NCBI RefSeq assembly: GCF_014861395.1
Contig: NZ_RRYV01000021.1
Coordinates: 1 to 37,786 of the forward strand
Length of the DNA stretch: 37,786 nt
From: Psychrobacter sp. FME13
Lineage (GTDB): Bacteria > Pseudomonadota > Gammaproteobacteria > Pseudomonadales > Moraxellaceae
Direction: 5' to 3'
The position numbers and the translations under genes were made by a program. Below the pieces are notes generated by a model. It worked only from the letters and a program-made list of their open reading frames with translations, searched no databases and was not told the origin of the DNA. Of this stretch, positions 22,720-30,225 are shown piece by piece (position 1 is the first letter of the stretch; each line of letters opens with the position of its first letter).

Positions 22720-23070
22720 ATGGCAGTAAATGCTGGCGAGCTACGCCATAGAGTGATTATCCAAGAGTATATAAAAGGTGGTCGTGATGATGATGGTTAT
22801 GAATTGCCATCGCAATGGACCGAATACATTAAGCTTTGGGCAAAGATTACACCGCTATCTACCAAAGACTTGTTAAGCGCTCAAGCTGCGGATTCAGAAG
22901 TAACCGCACGTATGAAAGTGCGTTATCGCACTGACATCGATACGACTATGCGTGTTATTTGGAAGGGGCGTATCTTCGCCATTGACTCACAAGGCTTGGA
23001 TGATAACGACACGGGAGTGGAACATACTACTTTCAACCTAAGCGCTGGGGTCGAAGCATTCAAGGACTAG
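22720..23070 (+). CDS. phage head closure / head-tail adaptor protein
   Basis: 116 aa with the typical SPP1 gp16-like pattern: LRHRVIIQEYIKGGRDDDGYELPSQWTEYIKLWAKITPLSTKDLLSAQAADSEVTARMKVRYRTDID, then RVIWKGRIFAIDSQGLDDN. It forms the ring that closes the filled head and joins the tail. The ATG follows ATGGACGGATGAT; the neighbours (connector upstream, gp10-like downstream) are in the usual order. Confidence 0.9.
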   Translation: MAVNAGELRHRVIIQEYIKGGRDDDGYELPSQWTEYIKLWAKITPLSTKDLLSAQAADSEVTARMKVRYRTDIDTTMRVIWKGRIFAIDSQGLDDNDTGVEHTTFNLSAGVEAFKD

Positions 23071-23073
23071 GCT

Positions 23074-23577
23074 ATGGCAAACGAAATAACCGGACTCGAT
23101 GAGGTTCAAGCAAAGCTACGTCAGCTTGGCAACCAACGTAAGGCTAAGAATGCTGCTACACGATCTTCACGTAAAGCAATGAACATCGTCAAAAAAGCGG
23201 CTGTGCTCAACGCCAAAGCACTCGATGACAAAGACAGCCCTGAGAGGATTTGGAAAAACATTATTACCAAGGCTGGCAAAACCAAAGGTGTTGATAATGT
23301 GATGATGAGGGTTGGTGTCAAAGGAGGCGCTAAACAGTATGGCACCAATGCAGACAATAGGCGGGCGGGCCGAGTAGGTCGCAGGTATCAAACCCAAGGA
23401 GATAAGAAAAACCCCGGCGGCGATACTTGGTACTGGCGTTTCCCTGAATTTGGTACGGCGCATCAGTCAGCAACCCCGTTCTTGCGACCGGCATTAAATA
23501 ACAATATAGATGCAGTACAAGCTGAGTTCAAACGCTCATTCTCAGAAGAGCTGGACAAGGAGATTGCCAAGCTATGA
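23074..23577 (+). CDS. HK97 gp10-family tail-joining protein
   Basis: 167 aa. The N-terminal TGLDEVQAKLRQLGNQRKAKNAATRSSRKAMNIVKKAAVLNAK and the later FPEFGTAHQSATPFLRPALNNN are signature stretches of the HK97-gp10_like family, which sits at the head-tail interface. ATG at 23074, 3 bp after the previous stop; its stop overlaps the next start (ATGA). Confidence 0.9.
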   Translation: MANEITGLDEVQAKLRQLGNQRKAKNAATRSSRKAMNIVKKAAVLNAKALDDKDSPERIWKNIITKAGKTKGVDNVMMRVGVKGGAKQYGTNADNRRAGRVGRRYQTQGDKKNPGGDTWYWRFPEFGTAHQSATPFLRPALNNNIDAVQAEFKRSFSEELDKEIAKL

Positions 23578-23936
23578 GTTTTTTACCAATATACCGAACT
23601 CTTAAGGCAGATGCTTCCTTAGCGGCACTCATTAATGTTGAAAGTAAAGCGTTTGAAGATATTGCACCGCCAGGCACAACAACGCCATACATTGTCTGGC
23701 AAACAATCTCAGGGCACGCAAACAATCATTTGGATGAGCCTGCAAATTTTGACGACACGCAGTATCAGTTGATGGTCTACGCAACAGATGCAAAGACCGC
23801 TTATGAGTTACGCGATGCTTGTCGAGCTGCGCTCGAAAAAGAATCTTGGGTATCAAATCCATCTATCAGTCTATATGACAGCAAGGCAAAACTTTATGGT
23901 CGTGGATTCGATGCAAATTGGATCTTAGAGCGTTAA
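23574..23936 (+). CDS. tail terminator / tail completion protein (DUF3168)
   Basis: 120 aa. The pattern PIYRTLKADASLAALI, PPGTTTPYIVWQTISG, QYQLMVYATDAKTAYELRDACRAALE matches DUF3168, the gpU/gp17-like hexameric ring that stops tail-tube growth. It overlaps the gp10-like gene by 4 bp and precedes the tube protein, as usual. Confidence 0.88.
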   Translation: MSFLPIYRTLKADASLAALINVESKAFEDIAPPGTTTPYIVWQTISGHANNHLDEPANFDDTQYQLMVYATDAKTAYELRDACRAALEKESWVSNPSISLYDSKAKLYGRGFDANWILER

Positions 23937-23965
23937 GAAAACACACTACTAACAGGAATAACATT

Positions 23966-24463
23966 ATGGCTAAGATTAAAAAAGGTGTACTCGCTCAAGG
24001 CACGAGTGTTTGGATTAAGCACGGTGAAGCTGGTGCAGCGATACTAACTAAGATGGCATGTATTACTGGCATTGTATTGGGTGATGATAGTCCAACCGAC
24101 ATCCCTGACACTTGCTTGGAGGAAGAGGATTCAGCAACGTCGACTTATGGACTGAATACACCGGGTGAAGGGTCTATCACGATTAATACCGATCCCGAAA
24201 ACGCTACTCATATCACTTTACTGCAGCTTGCTGATGATCGTGAAGGCGTAGAAGTATTTGTCGGCTGGTCTGACGGTAAGGTAGTACCAACCATGGAAGA
24301 TTTGACCGGCGTAGTAACACTGCCTGAAGGTCGGACTTGGACCTCGTTCACAGCCCTACTGAAAAATAGCGCGCCTACCTTCGATGCCGATTCATTGGTT
24401 AAGAATACTGTTTCGATGAAGCGTCAGTCTCGAGCTATAACGGCATACAAGACTACGCCGTAG
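23966..24463 (+). CDS. major tail tube protein
   Basis: 165 aa from the ATG at 23966 (ACAGG upstream); an upstream in-frame extension has no better signal. The pattern (KKGVLAQGTSVWIKHG, ATSTYGLNTPGEGSITINTDPENATHITLLQL, EVFVGWSDG, TFDADSLVKNTVSMKRQS) is that of siphovirus tube proteins, beta-sandwich subunits that stack into the non-contractile tube. A terminator follows, separating it from the chaperone genes. Confidence 0.85.
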   Translation: MAKIKKGVLAQGTSVWIKHGEAGAAILTKMACITGIVLGDDSPTDIPDTCLEEEDSATSTYGLNTPGEGSITINTDPENATHITLLQLADDREGVEVFVGWSDGKVVPTMEDLTGVVTLPEGRTWTSFTALLKNSAPTFDADSLVKNTVSMKRQSRAITAYKTTP

Positions 24464-24505
24464 GCCACTAAATAAAGAAAACCAACACTAAAGAAAATCA
24501 ACAAT

Positions 24506-24535
24506 AAGCCCCTAATTGAAGGGGTTTATTTATTT
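24506..24535 (+). terminator. rho-independent terminator after the tube gene
   Basis: AAGCCCCT / AGGGGTTT stem around AATTGA, then TATTTATTT. Confidence 0.7.
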
Positions 24536-24547
24536 GGAGTTTTAAAT

Positions 24548-24898
24548 ATGAAAGAGTTCCAGTTATCAGATATTAAATCAGGCAGCCTTGTCTCACAAGT
24601 GCGCGATGAAAAAGTAATTTTTTGGCATAACGGTGAAGAGTGTAGCGTCGATATTCGCATCAAGCAACTGCCATTCTTTGAAACTGAGTTGCTATTAAAG
24701 CGTATGCATGATGGCGAAAGCGTGGCATCAGACTGGATCAGTAAGGCGCTAGTCGATGATAAAAATAAGGTAATGTTTACCAAAAAGCAAGTAGAAGATA
24801 GTTTTGTACAAACACTAGCTTCTGCTATTTTCGATAAAGTATGGGATACCGATAACATAAAAAAGGCGATGCAGACCAAGAGAAAAAAGGATTCATAG
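24548..24898 (+). CDS. tail assembly chaperone (gpG-like)
   Basis: 116 aa. Small acidic/helical protein (FQLSDIKSGSLVSQVRDEKVIFWHNGEECSVDIRIKQLPFFETELLLKRM) located between tube and tape measure, the standard place for lambda G-type chaperones that coat the tape measure before tube assembly. Its 3' end carries an in-frame A AAA AAG slippery heptamer at 24883-24889, three codons before the stop, allowing -1 frameshifting into the following frame. TTTGGAG precedes the ATG. Confidence 0.85.
   Translation: MKEFQLSDIKSGSLVSQVRDEKVIFWHNGEECSVDIRIKQLPFFETELLLKRMHDGESVASDWISKALVDDKNKVMFTKKQVEDSFVQTLASAIFDKVWDTDNIKKAMQTKRKKDS
24883..24889 (+). promoter_or_regulatory. -1 programmed ribosomal frameshift site
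   Basis: A AAA AAG, with AAA and AAG as zero-frame codons (preceding codon AGA). This is the canonical slippery heptamer used in siphovirus G/GT genes. No strong pseudoknot is obvious by eye downstream. Confidence 0.82.
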
Positions 24899-25185
24899 CG
24901 GGCGAGCGTGAATTGCTTTTTGAGCTTGCGCTGGCAGGCATCGGCGGCAATACAATTCACCAGGTTAAAAACAATCTAACCATGCTTGAGATAAACCAAT
25001 GGGCTGAGTACCGTCACAGACGAGGCAGCCTAAACACTGGCAGGCGTGTCGAGCAGGCTTCGGCAAACATCATCGCGATGAGTATCAATAAAGGGCTTGC
25101 AGGCGAGGAGTGGGTAAGCCCGCTTGAGTTTATGCCGCATGAAGATGATATTGAGGTTGGTTTTGAGGAACAGATTGATAGTTAG
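24889..25185 (+). CDS. frameshift extension of the tail assembly chaperone (T part of gpG-T)
   Basis: Read after a -1 slip on the heptamer, the frame continues GFIAGERELLFELALAGIGG for about 98 residues, giving a fused protein of ~212 aa (24548-24889 plus 24889-25185). This frame has no good start codon or ribosome-binding site of its own, so frameshifting is the likely way it is made. In lambda, the T part contacts the tube protein while G binds the tape measure. The C-terminus is acidic (PHEDDIEVGFEEQIDS). Confidence 0.82.
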   Translation, partial: GFIAGERELLFELALAGIGGNTIHQVKNNLTMLEINQWAEYRHRRGSLNTGRRVEQASANIIAMSINKGLAGEEWVSPLEFMPHEDDIEVGFEEQIDS

Positions 25186-25214
25186 TTGCTCGGACATTAC
25201 TCATAGGTTATAGT
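25186..25214 (+). promoter_or_regulatory. promoter of the secreted-protein moron
   Basis: TTGCTC (25186-25191), 17-bp spacer, TATAGT (25209-25214), ending 29 bp before the start codon. Together with a dedicated terminator it isolates the gene from the late operon. Confidence 0.65.
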
Positions 25215-25243
25215 TTACTTTCTTTTAACTGTGGCGGTAGAGT

Positions 25244-25894
25244 ATGAAAAGACTCATGGTTCTTGGTTTGCTGTGTTTAAGTAGTATTGCGTATGCAGGA
25301 TTAGAATACAAAAGCTTTGAAAACATTAACTGTGAGAAAATTGGTGTTATTGCAGAAGATATTATGATGAACTGGCAACATGGTGCATCATTCAAAGAAA
25401 TGATGGAAAATAGCACTAAGTATGAAAAAGATTTTAGCCCTTTAGTTGATGCCGGTTCATACATGTATGCGTTGAATACTGAAGCTATGATGAAGCCAGT
25501 TCGTACTTTTCCTCATTCTCAGGCATATGAAGCAGAAATATTTGGGATTGATAGCAGCACTACATGTGAATTGAAAAAGTTTAATTCTTACTCTGGAAAC
25601 TATTTACTAAAAAAGCGCAAAGAATGTCGTGAGTCGGCTGAATATGCTTCAACTATCATGAGTTCTCGTCAGGAAAACTTACCTCTTAAGGAGATTCTTA
25701 CTCTGAACCAAGAAGAGTATGAGCAACGTATCTTTAATGAAAGGTATCGAAAATCCGAAATTGAAGAAACTTATATAGAAACGACCTCTCTTATTGTAGA
25801 TGCTTATTCTATGCCAGTTGGCGGCACCGAGATAGAAAAAGAGCAGGCGATAATAGATTATGGCGCCGATAGTTATTTAAAGTGCATGAATTGA
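25244..25894 (+). CDS. secreted/periplasmic moron protein with internal duplication
   Basis: 216 aa. A signal peptide is clear: MKRLMVLGLLCLSSIAYA with cleavage after AYA. The mature part consists of two similar halves, each opening with Cys then A..IM...Q.....KE (CEKIGVIAEDIMMNWQHG and CRESAEYASTIMSSRQEN) and closing with a Cys (..SSTTC and ..YLKC), so each half may be a disulphide-closed domain. It has its own promoter and terminator and interrupts the chaperone-tape measure pair, the mark of a moron expressed in the lysogen. Superinfection exclusion or host surface modification is plausible; the sequence gives no proof. Family not recognised. Confidence 0.75.
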   Translation: MKRLMVLGLLCLSSIAYAGLEYKSFENINCEKIGVIAEDIMMNWQHGASFKEMMENSTKYEKDFSPLVDAGSYMYALNTEAMMKPVRTFPHSQAYEAEIFGIDSSTTCELKKFNSYSGNYLLKKRKECRESAEYASTIMSSRQENLPLKEILTLNQEEYEQRIFNERYRKSEIEETYIETTSLIVDAYSMPVGGTEIEKEQAIIDYGADSYLKCMN

Positions 25895-25942
25895 CGGATA
25901 TTTATTCTATTCGTTCGGCAAACTGATTAAAGTTATTCAAAG

Positions 25943-25975
25943 AAACCCCAGTCAGAAATGATTGGGGTTTTTTAT
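25943..25975 (+). terminator. rho-independent terminator of the moron
   Basis: AAACCCCA / TGGGGTTT stem with loop GTCAGAAATGAT, followed by TTTATT. Confidence 0.8.
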
Positions 25976-25999
25976 TACCTAAAATAAGGATCTACCGTT

Positions 26000-28900
26000 A
26001 TGGCAAGCAGCTCACTAGGTACGCTAACTCTTGACTTGGCGGTGCGCCTAAGTGAATTCACTGAAGGCTTATCGCAAGCAGAACGTGAAGCGCGCGATGC
26101 CACTAATAACATAAATGACTCAGTTACTAAAAACCTCGGTAAAGCAGCGTTAGCATTTGGAGCGATGGCGGCAACGGGTATTGCTGCGGCTGGCGCTTCG
26201 CTGGTAGCTTTTACAGTAGAATCTGCTAAGGCTGACGCGCAACTAAGCATAATGGCAAATACTGCCAATACAAGCTTAAAAGGCTTTCAGGTCTTAAGCT
26301 ATGGCGCTGCCCAATTAGGAGTGGAACAAGATGCTCTTGCAGGAATACTTGGGGACGTGCAGGAAAAACTAGGCGAGTTTTCAGCTACTGGCGGTGGTGG
26401 AGCAGCTGACTTCTTTGAAGCATTGCAAAACAACACAAAGATGACCGACGAAGAGATTCGAAATCTTGGAAAAACCTTACAAGGCAAAGACGGCGCAGAA
26501 GCGATCCAATTAGTTAAAGACAAGATGGACGCTCTGGGGGCGACATCACAAGAGCAGCGGTTTGTCTTTGAAAGCTTAGCAGGTGATTTGGGGAATCTAA
26601 TGCCGTTGTTTGCTGATGGCGGCGACATACTTAATAAATATGGTGAAGAGCTAGAGGCTGCAGGTGTTATCAAGACAGAGGCTGCTATTGAACAGTCAAG
26701 GCGTCTAACAGCACAAACGCAAGCGGTAACAACCCAGTTTGACGGCTTTAAAACACAATTGGCTGTGCAGATGATGCCAGTTCTGAATAACTTGATGGGT
26801 TACTTTGTGGACGGTAAAACCAAAGGCGGTCAGTTTGGTACAACCATGGAGTCTATCGGACTGATCGCTAAAACAACGGCTGCTGGAATCGTAGGCGTAG
26901 CTGGCGGTATTAAATTGATTGTACGATTGGTGCAAGCATTCGCTGAGCAAGTCGCCAACATTGGCATCACAACAAGCAATTTCTTTGATGCTGATGGATT
27001 GGTCAATAAAGCTAAAGCATTGCGTGATGGCGCTAGCCGATATATCGCTATAAACATGGATCTGGGCGCTGATATTATCACTGAGTTTAAAAGTGTGACG
27101 ACTGCGATTGGCAGTATGTATGAAACAAGCGCTAAGCCCTTAAATGGTCTAGCGGGCGCCCTTTATGAGACTACTGAAGCTGGAAGAGTGTACTCAGAGG
27201 GTTTGGCAACCAATACGGTTGAAGCAGAGGCTAACGCCAAAGCGCAAGAAAAGCGCACCGCTGCATTGGCCAAGGCGCAAAAAGTTGCTGGCGAGGTAAA
27301 ACTTACACCGAACAAGCTTGCTTTACAGAACGCTCAAAATTACGGCTTTGCAAATTATGAGGCTCAGTATGGATTGCCGCAAGGTCTGATGACCGGCATA
27401 CATATGCAGGAAACTCAGGGTCATACCACTGGACCAAGAGCCACAGGTCCTATGACCAAGTATGGCAAAGCAAAAGGCGGCTTTCAGCTTATCGATGCTA
27501 CTGCTGAGCGTTTTAAGGTGGATAACGCCTACAACATGGAGCAAGCAACAGAGGGTGCTGCCAAGTATCTAAGTTATCTATACAAGCACTTCAATGGGGA
27601 TTTGGCTAAAACCATCGCGGCGTATAACACAGGCGAAGGCAATGTAGATAAAAACCCAATGACCTTAATTCTATCTGACCGTTGGGCTAGAGATAAGAAA
27701 ACAGGTATCGGGCAAACAAAGCAGTACACGCAAAACGTACTTGCTTACATGAAGTCAGCAACAACCGACACAAGCAAGCTGGTCTACGACACAGTAACCA
27801 AGCAAGCGCAAGACGCGCAAAAACTGCAAGAAGACACCTTAAAGCGTCAGCAATCAGTACAAGTCAAGTATGCCACTGCACGCGAAAAACTAGACCGAGA
27901 TTATGTCGCTGATATCACTGAGATTGAGTCGTTATATGCCGAGGGTTCTATTGAGCGCACAGATCTATTGAATCGCGCAAAAGCTGAATATGACGAAAAG
28001 CGCACGGCCACAGCCAAATCAATACTTGAAAGCTATATGAAGGACGAAGAACGTCTAACGTATGATCACAATAAGAAAATAGAGCGAATTAAAACCGAGT
28101 TCGTTGAGGGCGACCCAACAAGACAGATGCTTATTGACTTGCAAAAGGCAGCTTATCAAGAAGATTTAGATAACTTTAGATGGGCAGCTGGTGCAAAAGC
28201 TAGGGCGCAGGGTTTAGCGGCAAACAACCTTTCAAATGTAATAAACATGAGCGGTGGTCAAGCTGCAAGCGCTGCAGAAGATCTGCGTGCTGAACAAACA
28301 ATGCGACCAGACCTGTATCAAAAATGGAAGCTCGAAAAAGATTATAAGACCAGTCAGGAGACTGTGGATCAGATGTATGGAAGTCGTAAAGGCGAGATAA
28401 ACGCCTTGGACCTCAGTACTGGCGATCCTGTGTTTGATGCCACTCAACGTAATAAGTTGCTGCAGGAAGCGGAACAGGAGCATTTAAATAAAATGTTGCT
28501 GATGGAGGAAGAGCATTCAGTTAAGAAAAAAGAGTTGGATAAGCAGTTGGGAGATGCTCGAATCGCAATTCAAGAAATGGCGTTCAGTAGCATGACAGGC
28601 GCAGCTGCTATGTTCTTTGGGGAAAACTCAAAGATGCACAAAGCAGCATTTGCGATGGAAAAAGCATTTGCTGTGCAAAAAGCATTGATGAATATTGAGG
28701 AAACATATTCAAACACATTCAATGCGATATCGGCAATTCCATTAGTCGGGCCGTATCTTGCTATGCCTATGGCGATTGCAGCTAGTGCTATGCAGGTAGC
28801 GAGTGCAGCAGGTATTCAAGGTATGTCAGCACCAAGCGTGTCAGGTATCGCTCATGGTGGGCTTGATTACGTGCCTAAAGAATCCACTTACTTGCTGGAT

Positions 28901-29170
28901 AAAGGCGAGCGCGTATTGTCACCCAATCAAAACTCAGACTTAACCAAGTTTATGAACAATAGCAGTTCCATCGGTAATGCCGGTAGCGCCGTGCAAGTTA
29001 ATATCATTAACAATTCAAGCTCAAGAGTCGAATCTAGCGATGGTGGAAGAACAATCACCATCACAGACGTTCGTAACGAAGTTAAACGCGGCTTCGCTGA
29101 ACTGAACAATCCTAATAGCCATTCTTCTAAAATGGTTGATCGTAACGTACGAGGTGGGCGCCGAAGATAA
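26000..29170 (+). CDS. tail tape measure protein with embedded lytic transglycosylase domain
   Basis: 1056 aa. The N-terminal half is Ala/Gly-rich and helical with hydrophobic stretches (ALAFGAMAATGIAAAGASLVAF, IAKTTAAGIVGVAGGIKLIVRLV) typical of tape measures. Residues ~440-555 form an SLT-type transglycosylase: QYGLPQGLMTGIHMQETQGHT with catalytic Glu471, then KGGFQLIDATAERF and TIAAYNTGEGNV. A long coiled coil follows (~590-870), then a Gly/Ala-rich hydrophobic region and the tail-end motif IAHGGLDYVPKESTYLLDKGERVLSP. The enzyme domain probably cuts peptidoglycan during DNA entry. Residue count suggests a tail of roughly 150 nm by the usual tape-measure rule. ATG at 26000, AATAAGGATCT upstream. 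Confidence 0.93.
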   Translation: MASSSLGTLTLDLAVRLSEFTEGLSQAEREARDATNNINDSVTKNLGKAALAFGAMAATGIAAAGASLVAFTVESAKADAQLSIMANTANTSLKGFQVLSYGAAQLGVEQDALAGILGDVQEKLGEFSATGGGGAADFFEALQNNTKMTDEEIRNLGKTLQGKDGAEAIQLVKDKMDALGATSQEQRFVFESLAGDLGNLMPLFADGGDILNKYGEELEAAGVIKTEAAIEQSRRLTAQTQAVTTQFDGFKTQLAVQMMPVLNNLMGYFVDGKTKGGQFGTTMESIGLIAKTTAAGIVGVAGGIKLIVRLVQAFAEQVANIGITTSNFFDADGLVNKAKALRDGASRYIAINMDLGADIITEFKSVTTAIGSMYETSAKPLNGLAGALYETTEAGRVYSEGLATNTVEAEANAKAQEKRTAALAKAQKVAGEVKLTPNKLALQNAQNYGFANYEAQYGLPQGLMTGIHMQETQGHTTGPRATGPMTKYGKAKGGFQLIDATAERFKVDNAYNMEQATEGAAKYLSYLYKHFNGDLAKTIAAYNTGEGNVDKNPMTLILSDRWARDKKTGIGQTKQYTQNVLAYMKSATTDTSKLVYDTVTKQAQDAQKLQEDTLKRQQSVQVKYATAREKLDRDYVADITEIESLYAEGSIERTDLLNRAKAEYDEKRTATAKSILESYMKDEERLTYDHNKKIERIKTEFVEGDPTRQMLIDLQKAAYQEDLDNFRWAAGAKARAQGLAANNLSNVINMSGGQAASAAEDLRAEQTMRPDLYQKWKLEKDYKTSQETVDQMYGSRKGEINALDLSTGDPVFDATQRNKLLQEAEQEHLNKMLLMEEEHSVKKKELDKQLGDARIAIQEMAFSSMTGAAAMFFGENSKMHKAAFAMEKAFAVQKALMNIEETYSNTFNAISAIPLVGPYLAMPMAIAASAMQVASAAGIQGMSAPSVSGIAHGGLDYVPKESTYLLDKGERVLSPNQNSDLTKFMNNSSSIGNAGSAVQVNIINNSSSRVESSDGGRTITITDVRNEVKRGFAELNNPNSHSSKMVDRNVRGGRRR

Positions 29171-29269
29171 GCATGGCACCACCAAAATGAAAGCATGGTT
29201 ATAAGACTGACCCTAAAACCGCATCTAAAATCGCGAATGTAGCGACCGACCACACTAATAGAGGTAGTT

Positions 29270-29560
29270 GTGAACACTAATGAAGAAATTGTAAACAGTG
29301 CAATAGAACCAATAACCTTCCATATAGCCAGCCATAGTGTGGCTGGCTGCCACTTAGTATTTGCGCTTGCTAAGCATTTAATTGAAAAAGGTATTATTAA
29401 TCTAGATGACTATATGGAAAGTCACAACGCTACAGAGGCGGCTCTAAAACTCGAAGCTTTGAAAATAGAGTCTGATAATGTAAGTACGGATAATGAGGTT
29501 CATATAGGCCACATAGAAAAAGTGTTTGAAATACATAGAAATGAGCTTCTAAAGCTTTAA
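29270..29560 (+). CDS. small hypothetical protein after the tape measure
   Basis: 96 aa from GTG 29270 with GAGGTAG 3-8 nt upstream. Acidic and helical (VAGCHLVFALAKHLIEKGIINLDDYMESHN, AALKLEALKIESDN). No signal peptide. Many siphophages carry such a small helical protein between tape measure and minor tail protein. No family recognised. Confidence 0.55.
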   Translation: MNTNEEIVNSAIEPITFHIASHSVAGCHLVFALAKHLIEKGIINLDDYMESHNATEAALKLEALKIESDNVSTDNEVHIGHIEKVFEIHRNELLKL

Positions 29561-29605
29561 AACCACAACCGCGCATTTGGATGCCATCGGAGGCGTTAAT
29601 CGCTT

Positions 29606-30082
29606 ATGAATAATTTTGCGCTATGCCCACTGCAAAGGGGGTACACGCCAAACGTCGCTAACAATTTGTTAGAGCAAGAATTAATGGGCGGTTTCGCTCG
29701 TCAGCGCATGCAGTTTGTCAACAACGTACACACTGTCACGCCATCGGTCATGCTTGATGAAAAAATCAAGCAGCAGTACTTTTGGGCGTTTTGGAACAGC
29801 CATCAAAAAAACCCGCGCCCTTTTTTATGGCGTTTGATGGTTGATGATGTGGAGATGACTACTTACGTCTGTCAGTTTGTGGCTGGCTCGCTACAGATTG
29901 GTGAGCGTGATGGCAAGGTTTATAGCGTGTCCTTTACATTGCGCTTAAAGCCAAACCATACTGGTACAGATTTTGACGAAACCATCATTGGTATGTGGGA
30001 GTCTGGCGACCCGCGTAAATTATTAAGCTTGCTGGCAAAGCTGGTCAACGAAGACTTGCCGGATGCGTTAGGTTCAATTTAA
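29606..30082 (+). CDS. phage minor tail protein
   Basis: 158 aa. The layout (PLQRGYTPNVANNLLEQELMGGFARQRMQFVNNVHTVTPSVMLDEKIKQQYFWAFWNSHQKNPRPFLWRLMVDDVEMTTYVCQFVAGSLQIGERDGKVYSVSFTLRLKP split here only by similarity to the family: GGF.R.R start, FW.FW...PF..RL, Q...GSL....G..Y.VS..L) is that of the minor tail proteins coded after tape measures. GGAGGCGTTAATCGCTT precedes the ATG. It is the last structural gene before a strong terminator; the expected tail-tip and lysis genes are missing behind it. Confidence 0.7.
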   Translation: MNNFALCPLQRGYTPNVANNLLEQELMGGFARQRMQFVNNVHTVTPSVMLDEKIKQQYFWAFWNSHQKNPRPFLWRLMVDDVEMTTYVCQFVAGSLQIGERDGKVYSVSFTLRLKPNHTGTDFDETIIGMWESGDPRKLLSLLAKLVNEDLPDALGSI

Positions 30083-30181
30083 CCCCAAAATAACGACAGT
30101 ATTATCGATAGTTATTTTAGAAAAACTAAGACTGTCACGAGATAGTAGTGCTGATCCTTACTAATACATACTTCATTTCAA

Positions 30182-30210
30182 GCCCACCTATTATAGGTGG
30201 GCGTTTTTTT
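30182..30210 (+). terminator. strong terminator closing the late operon
   Basis: Perfect 9-bp stem GCCCACCTA / TAGGTGGGC with a 3-nt loop, then G and seven T. Bases 30083-30181 before it hold nothing recognisable. Confidence 0.9.
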
Positions 30211-30225
30211 GTGCCTAAAATTTGA

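Noticed and set aside
30182-30210. Treating the late-operon terminator as part of the palindrome array
   Set aside because: It has a normal terminator layout with a T tract directly after the last structural gene and does not share any family core.
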